Shown here: positions 14,533 through 19,960 of the stretch, piece after piece
Layout: each line of letters opens with the position of its first letter
How positions within the stretch are numbered: position 1 is the first letter of the stretch
NCBI GenBank assembly: GCA_964413365.1
Contig: CAYPRM010000025.1
Span: 1 to 19,960, forward strand
Reading direction: 5' to 3'
Source: RGIG4608 sp964413365
GTDB lineage: Bacteria; Bacillota; Clostridia; Oscillospirales; CAG-272
DNA length: 19,960 nt
Position numbers and translations under genes: made by a program
The notes under the pieces: generated by a model
What the model saw: the letters and a program-made list of their open reading frames with translations, nothing else
Told to the model about the DNA's origin: nothing
The model's database searches: none

Positions 14533-14546
14533 CGAACGAATGTTCA
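14533..14546 (+). promoter_or_regulatory. LexA-like SOS box 2 before the HTH gene
   Basis: CGAACGAATGTTCA matches CGAAC-N4-GTTCG at all but the last base and is the exact inverse of the 13-bp core of box 1. It lies between the zinc-ribbon gene and the HTH gene. A candidate -10 (TATATT, 14569-14574) follows, so a second weak regulated promoter is possible. Confidence 0.65.
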
Positions 14547-14599
14547 TTTATTAATTTTTACACACCAATATATTAAATACAAAAGAAAGGATGACACGA

Positions 14600-14947
14600 A
14601 TGGAAAAGGAATTTATCGAAAAAGGCTATGCATTTACGCGCACGGACGCGGAACGTCGACTGCGCAGCTACAAGGAATCGAGCGAGGCTCTGCGATCGTC
14701 GCGTCTGCATCTATCGGGGTGCATTGACGAGGCGGTGATACACGCACAAATGTACTCGACGCGCGCGCTCATCCTTTCGATCGAGGATCTGCGAGAGAGG
14801 ATCCTGCTATACGAGCATTACGTCAAGGGCACGAGCCTTGAGAGCTGTGCGAGGGTGCTCGGGATCTCAAGGCGCACTGTGTTTCGTCTCAAGCTCCGTG
14901 CGCTGGATGCTGTGGCGGAAAGGCTCAACGCTGCGGAACGTTGCTGA
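14600..14947 (+). CDS. Sigma-70 region 4-like helix-turn-helix protein, phage-regulator type
   Basis: A 115-residue protein. Residues about 1-75 are charged and helical and may form a coiled coil (FTRTDAERRLRSYKESSEAL; RALILSIEDLRERILLY). Residues about 76-110 are a clear helix-turn-helix of the sigma region 4 kind: YVKGTSLESCARVLGISRRT then VFRLKLRALDAVAERL. It has no other sigma domains, so it is a short DNA-binding factor like the ArpU/DUF1492 proteins that sit before the terminase genes in many Bacillota phages. The ATG at 14600 is chosen because AAAGG lies 9 bases upstream; the ATG at 14591 overlaps that site. SOS box 2 lies 54 bases upstream. Its target is unknown; the phage head operon is a candidate by inference. 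Confidence 0.75.
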   Translation: MEKEFIEKGYAFTRTDAERRLRSYKESSEALRSSRLHLSGCIDEAVIHAQMYSTRALILSIEDLRERILLYEHYVKGTSLESCARVLGISRRTVFRLKLRALDAVAERLNAAERC

Positions 14948-15028
14948 TGTAAAAAAATAAAGGCGGCGGGTATATTTTTCTTTTTTCGGGAAAATCTATT
15001 ATTAATAAAGCAAAAGGGGGAAAGAAAA

Positions 15029-15205
15029 ATGTTCAGATGCAATATCGGGCTTATTATGGGCGCAGCGGTGGGGGGGATCACGCTCGGAATCGTCGGCGTC
15101 GCTCTCGGGAATACCAAAAGGGCGCGCAGGAAGCGTATGATCCGCAAGGCCGTCAAAACCGTTCATAATATGGGCTGTGCCATGCAAAAAATGACCGCTT
15201 TTTGA
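15029..15205 (+). CDS. Small membrane protein with basic tail
   Basis: A 58-residue protein. Residues 5-27 form one Gly-rich membrane segment (NIGLIMGAAVGGITLGIVGV), and residues 28-45 are strongly basic (KRARRKRMIRKAVK). The first part resembles YtxH-like small membrane proteins. A GGGGGAAAG ribosome site lies four bases before the ATG. It is the third gene of the SOS-boxed cassette, 81 bases after the HTH gene, and is followed by a terminator. A single Gly-rich helix with a basic tail under SOS control also recalls small membrane toxins or holin-like peptides; nothing in the sequence proves that. Confidence 0.65.
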   Translation: MFRCNIGLIMGAAVGGITLGIVGVALGNTKRARRKRMIRKAVKTVHNMGCAMQKMTAF

Positions 15206-15214
15206 AGGAAAAGC

Positions 15215-15251
15215 AAAAAACAGAGCCACGCGATGCGTGGCTCTGTTTTTT
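15215..15251. terminator. Bidirectional terminator between the small-gene cassette and the PII-like gene
   Basis: An 11-bp perfect stem (CAGAGCCACGC, 15221-15231, paired with 15235-15245) with a 3-base loop and a T-run on each strand. It ends the plus-strand cassette and the minus-strand PII-like gene. Confidence 0.92.
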
Positions 15252-15266
15252 GGGGGCGTTTTTTTA

Positions 15267-15947
15267 TTAAATTTTATAGGCTTTATCTACGGGGAGGGCG
15301 ACGACGACGCCATTTGCGTCGCTGAGGACACCGTGGATGCGGTTGACGTCCTCCATAATATGTGCTGCCGTGCCTGCAGGGGCAAAGATCGCGATGATCT
15401 CCCTCTCCGAGTGCACTGCGGCGTTACTGAGCTGCTCCATCACTCCGCTATCGAGCAGTCGCGCGCGCAAAACAGTTCCGCCCATTGCGCCTGCGCGCTT
15501 TGCGGTCTCCATTACTGCGTCCGTATATCCCTGATTTATCGAAACCAATACAAGCTGATGCTTCTGAGCACTTTTCACTCTTTTCTTGCCTCCTTCTTCA
15601 TTCTTATCGACACTTGCACGCGAAACGAGCTCCGCGCTGATCCTGCCTATGGCGGAGAGCCTTACGCAGAGCATAAGTCCGCCGTATTCAAAGTTACCTC
15701 CGATATTTTTACTGATATCGTATGCATAGGAATTTATCGCGTCCTCGGGTGCAAGGCTGATAACGATGTCCTTATCGTTAGTTCCGAGTCCGAAGATATC
15801 CATCATCTCCGAGGGGGCGGTTCCGAACGCTGTGGTCTGAAAGTGGAAGCCGATGCCGCGTGCGTCGAGCATACTCATATAAGCCTTTGCCTTACCACGG
15901 GTGATGATAGAGAGCATGGCCATTATTCTATTATCCGTCTGCGACAT
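15267..15947 (-). CDS. Tandem PII-like signalling protein, partner of the DUF1538 protein
   Basis: A 226-residue protein that looks like two PII-like (GlnB-fold) halves: about 1-110 (ending YGGLMLCVRLSAIGR) and about 125-226 (HQLVLVSINQGYTDAVMETA, then RAGAMGGTVLRARLLDSG and REIIAIFAPAGTAAHIME). The GGTVLRAR-type T-loop base and the EREIIAIFAP strand are typical of PII-like proteins. These proteins sense nucleotides or metabolites and regulate a membrane partner. ATG at 15947 overlaps the upstream gene's stop (TGATG), with AGGAGGT six bases upstream; a GTG one codon earlier is less well spaced. The tight coupling suggests it controls the DUF1538 protein. The canonical PII T-loop tyrosine is not evident. 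Confidence 0.82.
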   Translation of the reverse strand: MSQTDNRIMAMLSIITRGKAKAYMSMLDARGIGFHFQTTAFGTAPSEMMDIFGLGTNDKDIVISLAPEDAINSYAYDISKNIGGNFEYGGLMLCVRLSAIGRISAELVSRASVDKNEEGGKKRVKSAQKHQLVLVSINQGYTDAVMETAKRAGAMGGTVLRARLLDSGVMEQLSNAAVHSEREIIAIFAPAGTAAHIMEDVNRIHGVLSDANGVVVALPVDKAYKI

Positions 15948-17464
15948 CACGCCACCTCCTCGTAGCAGATTATATCGTCCTCGAGAGAGAGTATCTCGTT
16001 CTTTGCACGAGCGAGTCTCTTCTTACGCTTGATCTCCGAGGAAAGTCCCATGACCTGTATTGCGATCAGGGGCGTCATAGCGACCATTGCGACGATACCG
16101 AAGGCATCGGTCATAATATTTCCGCCGAGCGTTTCACACGCGCCTATTGCAAAGGGCAGAATGAACGTTGTCGACATAGGTCCAGAGGCAACTCCGCCCG
16201 AGTCGAACGCGATGCCCGTATAGATCGGAGGGACGAAGAACGTTATCACGAGCGAGATGAGATATCCCACGACGAGTATCGGAAGTATCGGAATTCCCGT
16301 CAGCACTCTTATCATAGCGATACCGACGGATGCGCCGACGCCTATCGAGAGTGCAAGCCCGATAGACTTCTGCGAAACGGAGCCGTTCGTTATCTCCTCG
16401 ACCTGCTTCTTGAGCGAGTGGACCGCAGGCTCTGCGCTTACGACGAAGTAGCCCATAAGTGCGCCGATGGGCACGAGCAGAAATTTCGCCTCGCTCTCTG
16501 CGATCCTCGAGCCGATGAGCTTACCTGCAGGCATAAAGCCGACATTTGCGCCCGTGAGGAAGAGGACGAGACCGATATACGTATACACAAATCCCACACC
16601 CATCTTAGCGAGTCTATGCCCGTTGAAGCGGTGAGTTACGAGCTGGAACACGACGAGCACGCCGAGTATCGGAAGCAACGCTATAAGCACCTCGCCTGCG
16701 TACCCGGGGAGAGCCTCGATAAACGCAAGGAATGCTTCCCTCGTCGTCTGCGCGACGGTTATCACGGTCTGCGTGGTGTCGCTCGAGGGCTTGAAGACTA
16801 TACTGAGTATCAGCACCGATGCGATAGGTCCTATTGAGCAGAGTGCGATAAGACCGAACGAGTTTTCGCGCGCGTTCTTTGCCGTGCTCATTGACGCCAT
16901 TCCTGCACCGAGTGCCATAATAAAGGGTACGGTGATAGGTCCTGTTGTAACTCCGCCCGAGTCAAAGGCGGTGGGTATAAAGTCATCGGGGGCAAAGAGG
17001 GCAAGCAATATCACGCCGCCGTAGAATATCAGCAGCAGAGTATTGAGCTTGATTCCCTTCCTCGAGCGTATCATTGACACCACGAGGAATATGCCAACGC
17101 CGATAGCAACGGAGATTATAAGTACGAGATTGGGGATCGAGGGCACCTGCTCAGCGAGCACCGTAAGGTCGGGCTCGGCTATGGTGATGAGCACTCCGAG
17201 AACGAAGCACACCACGAGCGGCACGCTCATTTTTTTCGATTGGCCAAGGCTTGAGCCTATCCCCTCACCCAGCGGCTCCATGGAGATCCCCGAGCCGAGA
17301 GTGAAAAAGCTCATCCCCACGATGAGCAGGAGCGTGCCGAAAAGAAACATAACGAGCACGCCACTCTCCATCGGCGCAAATGTGACGCTCAGCAATAAAA
17401 CTATTGCAAAGATCGGCAGCACCGACTGCAGGGACTCCTTTAGCACCTTCATAAGGTTGTTCAC
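15947..17464 (-). CDS. DUF1538 multi-pass membrane protein (putative transporter)
   Basis: A 505-residue integral membrane protein with about 12-14 hydrophobic segments and a short charged C-terminal tail. It is an internal duplication: FDSGGVTTGPITVPFIMALGAG (near residue 168) recurs as FDSGGVASGPMSTTFILPFA (near 410), and LLPILGVLVV repeats the N-terminal VLPIFAIVLL region. Such two-fold repeats with a conserved polar motif inside helices are typical of carriers. The substrate is not known. Start: GTG at 17464, with AGGAGG six bases upstream; the ATG four codons on is too far from it. It is the first gene of an operon with the PII-like protein, which presumably gates or regulates it. Confidence 0.87.
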   Translation of the reverse strand: MNNLMKVLKESLQSVLPIFAIVLLLSVTFAPMESGVLVMFLFGTLLLIVGMSFFTLGSGISMEPLGEGIGSSLGQSKKMSVPLVVCFVLGVLITIAEPDLTVLAEQVPSIPNLVLIISVAIGVGIFLVVSMIRSRKGIKLNTLLLIFYGGVILLALFAPDDFIPTAFDSGGVTTGPITVPFIMALGAGMASMSTAKNARENSFGLIALCSIGPIASVLILSIVFKPSSDTTQTVITVAQTTREAFLAFIEALPGYAGEVLIALLPILGVLVVFQLVTHRFNGHRLAKMGVGFVYTYIGLVLFLTGANVGFMPAGKLIGSRIAESEAKFLLVPIGALMGYFVVSAEPAVHSLKKQVEEITNGSVSQKSIGLALSIGVGASVGIAMIRVLTGIPILPILVVGYLISLVITFFVPPIYTGIAFDSGGVASGPMSTTFILPFAIGACETLGGNIMTDAFGIVAMVAMTPLIAIQVMGLSSEIKRKKRLARAKNEILSLEDDIICYEEVA

Positions 17465-17512
17465 AAGCTTCCTCCTTTGTGTCTGAACTTGATCGCACTA
17501 TTATATCAATTA

Positions 17513-17542
17513 ATTATATAATAAAAGGGGATTTTTTGTCAA
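17513..17542 (-). promoter_or_regulatory. Promoter of the DUF1538-PII operon
   Basis: Minus strand: TTGACA at 17542-17537, an 18-bp spacer, and TATAAT at 17518-17513. The leader is about 40 bases. It lies in the 255-base spacer up to 17719; the rest of that spacer holds only the terminator of the next gene and AT-rich DNA. Confidence 0.8.
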
Positions 17543-17610
17543 CCGCATTTTGAAAAAATTAACAAAAGTTAACAAAACGCAGGCGGTGCAAACGGCAAAA
17601 GAGGAACAAT

Positions 17611-17640
17611 AAAAAGGGGCGCAGGCAAAGCCCACGCCCC
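17611..17640 (-). terminator. Terminator of the GLUG protein gene
   Basis: On the minus strand an 11-bp stem including two G-U pairs (17640-17630 with 17626-17616), loop TTT, then TTTTT. The G-U pairs exist only on the minus-strand RNA, so it acts in that direction. Confidence 0.82.
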
Positions 17641-17719
17641 AAATCGAAGTTTCGTATTGCACACGGCAGAAGCTCTGTCAAGTGCAATATTCAAATATCA
17701 GATTTAGATGATCCTCTTA

Positions 17720-19414
17720 TTATCTAAGATCTCTACCGATAATAGCAGTATTAATGTTTGAACCGTTGCAATCGCCGCCTGCTGCAACAGTTACGTTGAT
17801 AGCAATGCAATTCTCAACGATCGTGCCGCTCTGTGTGCAACCAACGACCTGACCTGCATCACGTCCTGCAGTGATGGTAGTGTCCTCAACACGGCAGTTT
17901 CTAACAGCACCGCGCTCAGCACCGTTCATACCGACAATACCGCCTGCCTTATCGCCGCAGAATGTATCATCAATATGTGTAGCATTGACTGTGCAGTTCT
18001 TTACAACGCAGTTTTCGATAACATCAACATCAGCCATTCTCTGGAAGTAACCTGCAACTACGCCGACCTTGCTATGACCGGAAACCGTTATATTTTCAAA
18101 GGTTACATTCTTCACAGCACCACTGAGCCAGCCGAAGAAGCCAACACCGTAGGAAATGTGATCGTCATCAATGTAATTGGTGGAGTTTCTGATCTCCTCG
18201 GGAGTATGCGACTTGATCTTCAAGTTCTTGATGGTGTGTCCGTCTCCGTCAAAAATACCTAAGAATTCCTGCATTCTGCCATTGATATTCTCGTTCTGTC
18301 CGATAGGATACCACTCAGCGTTCTTAAGATCAATATCAGCAGTCAGCTTGATCGTCTTATGGTTGAAGCCGTTGCCGTTCTCGTTTACCTGCTTTGCAAA
18401 CCACTCAAGACCTGCAGCGCTGGAGATAAGATAGGTGCTACCCTGAAGCATAACGCCATTAGCAACATAGCTTGCGCCCATTATGATAGTAATGCTTTCA
18501 TCGGTGTTACCCGTAGCAGTTGTGCCAACATTCTCATAGCCGATGACCTTGCCACATTCGTCTGCGTCATTTTCTGCGCAGTAAACATAGCAGTTCTCTG
18601 CGTGGCAGTCCGTAACAGTAGAGTTAAGTGTGTAGCCTACGACCGCACCGACCTTCTTTGTTGCAATAACTGTACTGTCATAAACATTACAATTAGTAAC
18701 GGTGGAGTTATCGCTTACGCATCCTGCTATTACACCGATCTGCTTCTGACCGATAACTGTTGCGCCGCTTACGTTTACGTTCTTAACTGTTCCTGCGTAA
18801 AGATATCCGAACAATCCGCCATAAAGAGTCCGGCTGGAGTTATCAATAACAAAATTGCTGATAGTGTGTTCCTGTCCGTCGAAGGTTCCAAGGAAGTAAG
18901 TACCGTCTCCTGCAAAGCCGGATATTGTAGCACCGCCTAAATCAATGCTTCTTTCAAGGACATATGTTCCAACGGCATATTCATTGGAGGTATAGCCGAT
19001 CATTACGGGAGTGGAATGCTCCATAGCATAGACAAGCTCGGCAGCGGTGGTGATATGGAATACACCCTCACTGTCCTTAACAGGAGCTGTTCTGGTAACG
19101 CCGTTCCACTCGCTCGGAAGATCAGCATTGCCCTGAACTGCCTCTACGGTGTATGCGAACTTGCAGCTCTTGCCCTTATACTCATTGCCTGCTTCCTCGG
19201 GAAGGGATACCTTAACGGAAACGATAACGTCAGTAGAGCCAACCTCCACATCAGCCCACTCACTCTTAACAGCGTTGCTACCGTCATATCTTACGCCGTC
19301 AACGGTAACTACAAGTCCGTTCCAGAGACCGTTATCCTCTACCTTTTCGATAATGGTTCTGTACTGTATCTTAACATCGCTTCTGTTCTGTATTCTGATA
19401 TCGAATGTTACCAC
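17720..19414 (-). CDS. GLUG-repeat surface protein, 5'-truncated
   Basis: The frame is open from 19456 to 17720 (stop TAG just upstream) with no ATG and no ribosome site; the only early start is GTG at 19414, which is poor. Residues about 1-105 form a beta-rich module (VTFDIRIQNRSDVKIQYRTI...LWNGLVVTVDGV...EFAYTVEA-like) resembling the matrix/camelysin-like domains of SipW-exported proteins. Two blocks of GLUG-type repeats follow, each beginning with FDGxxHTIxNxxI and then GLFGYLYAGTVKNVNV / GFFGWLSGAVKNVTF units. Such proteins are secreted adhesins. The expected signal peptide is missing; instead the frame joins the start of a recombinase gene. Codon choice is more AT-tolerant than that of its neighbours. 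Loss of the 5' end by recombination, a silent cassette, or an assembly join are all possible. Confidence 0.7.
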   Translation of the reverse strand: MVTFDIRIQNRSDVKIQYRTIIEKVEDNGLWNGLVVTVDGVRYDGSNAVKSEWADVEVGSTDVIVSVKVSLPEEAGNEYKGKSCKFAYTVEAVQGNADLPSEWNGVTRTAPVKDSEGVFHITTAAELVYAMEHSTPVMIGYTSNEYAVGTYVLERSIDLGGATISGFAGDGTYFLGTFDGQEHTISNFVIDNSSRTLYGGLFGYLYAGTVKNVNVSGATVIGQKQIGVIAGCVSDNSTVTNCNVYDSTVIATKKVGAVVGYTLNSTVTDCHAENCYVYCAENDADECGKVIGYENVGTTATGNTDESITIIMGASYVANGVMLQGSTYLISSAAGLEWFAKQVNENGNGFNHKTIKLTADIDLKNAEWYPIGQNENINGRMQEFLGIFDGDGHTIKNLKIKSHTPEEIRNSTNYIDDDHISYGVGFFGWLSGAVKNVTFENITVSGHSKVGVVAGYFQRMADVDVIENCVVKNCTVNATHIDDTFCGDKAGGIVGMNGAERGAVRNCRVEDTTITAGRDAGQVVGCTQSGTIVENCIAINVTVAAGGDCNGSNINTAIIGRDLR

Positions 19415-19700
19415 TGCGCTGGAGTCTGAACTGCTTAACGCACAGATCGTGGCGTCCTACGAAGCGGAAAAAGCCGTTGATCGCCGCAAGCATTGAGTTC
19501 ACGCTCGTCGTGGAGTAGCGTGTGCCGAGGTGCTCCTTATAGGCGACCACGGACGTTCTCGTTATCTCGCCGCCTGCAAAGTACACCGCCGCCGCACGCA
19601 CGTCGCGCATATACCGTGCGACAGTCGCCGCGCTTCTCTCCCCCTCGGTCAAGCTCCGCTCGTATTTTTTCATCGTATTATCGGAAAATATATGATCCAT
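19371..19700 (-). pseudogene. Tyrosine recombinase (integrase), N-terminal fragment only
   Basis: It has an intact start: ATG at 19700 with GGAGGG eight bases upstream. Residues about 1-95 are the SAM-like core-binding domain of a phage/Xer-type integrase (SAATVARYMRDVRAAAVYFAGG, VVAYKEHLGTRYSTTSVNSM, LAAINGFFRFVGRHDLCVKQ). Family resemblance continues through QFRLQR and then stops; the last 15 or so residues are the GLUG protein's DNA read in the wrong frame, ending at TAA. The whole catalytic domain (Arg-His-x-x-Arg-Tyr) is missing, so this cannot recombine DNA. Standalone relatives are about 280-300 residues. It sits downstream of the 3' end of tRNA-Gln, a common integration spot. Confidence 0.8.
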
Positions 19701-19763
19701 ATTTTTCCCTCCGTTTTTTCTTTTCCGGCAATACTATTATTTTACACCATATGGCAAGCATAA

Positions 19764-19787
19764 ACAAAAAAACACGCCGATGGCGTG
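19764..19787 (-). terminator. Hairpin terminator-like palindrome upstream of the integrase fragment
   Basis: CACGCC / GGCGTG (19773-19778 with 19782-19787), 3-base loop, followed on the minus strand by seven T. It forms one edge of the palindrome cluster and would stop transcripts coming from the tRNA-Gln side. Confidence 0.65.
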
Positions 19788-19871
19788 CAATCCGCCGAAG
19801 GTGGTATGTAATCAATCAGAAGAATTTCTAAATGCACGCTAAAGCGTGATGCCATACTGATCCTTTGGATC
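19773..19871. repeat. Cluster of four short palindromes (MITE- or REP-like element)
   Basis: Within 100 bp: CACGCC/GGCGTG (19773-19787), CCGCC/GGTGG (19792-19804), CACGCT/AGCGTG (19835-19848) and GATCC/GGATC (19859-19871), each with a 2-3 base loop. The outer CACG stems resemble each other in inverted order. No gene is possible here. It looks like a small non-coding mobile or structured element beside a tRNA. Confidence 0.5.
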
Positions 19872-19874
19872 GGA

Positions 19875-19908
19875 TAAAAAAATCACCAAGCAAGCTTGGT
19901 GATCTTTT
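19875..19908. terminator. Terminator after tRNA-Gln, bidirectional
   Basis: A stem ATCACCAAG/CTTGGTGAT of 9 bp with a 4-base loop, followed on the minus strand by TTTTTTT and on the plus strand by TTTTT. It lies immediately downstream of tRNA-Gln. Confidence 0.88.
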
Positions 19909-19960
19909 TGGCTGGGGCACTAGGATTCGAACCTAGGTAATGACGGAGTCAGAGTCCGTT
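19909..19960 (-). tRNA. tRNA-Gln(CTG), 5' part cut by window edge
   Basis: Minus strand: anticodon stem ACGGA/TCCGT with loop CTCTGAC, anticodon CTG (reads glutamine CAG). The T arm is CTAGG-TTCGAAT-CCTAG, then TGCCCCA, discriminator G and an encoded CCA. The 3' half matches bacterial glutamine tRNAs closely. The D arm and 5' acceptor strand are outside the window. Confidence 0.9.

Overview
The window looks like a chromosomal segment of a low-abundance-type gut or animal-associated Clostridia (Bacillota). The support is textbook sigma-A promoters (TTGACA, 17-18 bp, TATAAT), strong AGGAGG ribosome sites, a Clostridia-type NrdR, a YdiF-like ABC-F protein, BspA-type leucine-rich lipoproteins and a GLUG-repeat surface protein. 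Coding DNA is moderately GC-rich with AT-rich spacers. The assignment is by gene style only; no ribosomal RNA is present to fix it.

Layout, left to right. (1) Position 1-53 is the 5' part of tRNA-Val(TAC), minus strand, with a perfect promoter. (2) From 5546 down to 173 is one minus-strand operon of phage head genes: small terminase (frameshifted just after its start), large terminase, P22-type portal, scaffold, P22-type coat protein and one unknown protein, closed by a strong terminator. No tail, lysis, replication or integrase gene accompanies it. Its promoter carries 3.5 tandem 10-bp repeats in the -35 region. (3) 5641-6302 is a Sfp-type phosphopantetheinyl transferase on the plus strand. 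(4) 6383-8360 is a minus-strand pair: a vWA-domain lipoprotein followed by an HD-domain protein. (5) 8373-10393 is nrdR followed by an SGNH/RGAE-like esterase. (6) 10412-11878 is an LRR lipoprotein. (7) 12030-14213 is an ABC-F ATPase with a long leader. (8) 14072-15251 is a plus-strand cassette of small genes (zinc ribbon, sigma region 4-like HTH, small membrane protein) whose promoter and internal gap each carry a LexA-like SOS box. (9) 15215-17542 is a DUF1538 membrane protein with a tandem PII-like partner. (10) 17611-19700 is a chimera: the start of a tyrosine recombinase joined out of frame to a 5'-truncated GLUG surface protein of visibly different codon use. (11) 19764-19871 is a cluster of short palindromes, then the 3' half of tRNA-Gln(CTG).

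The most interesting possibility is that the isolated head operon and the SOS-boxed regulator cassette are parts of one dispersed phage-derived system: the cassette encodes a sigma region 4-like HTH protein of the kind phages use as late activators, and the head promoter has activator-like direct repeats and no good -35. This link is an inference. The simpler reading is a decaying prophage head remnant plus an unrelated SOS gene set.
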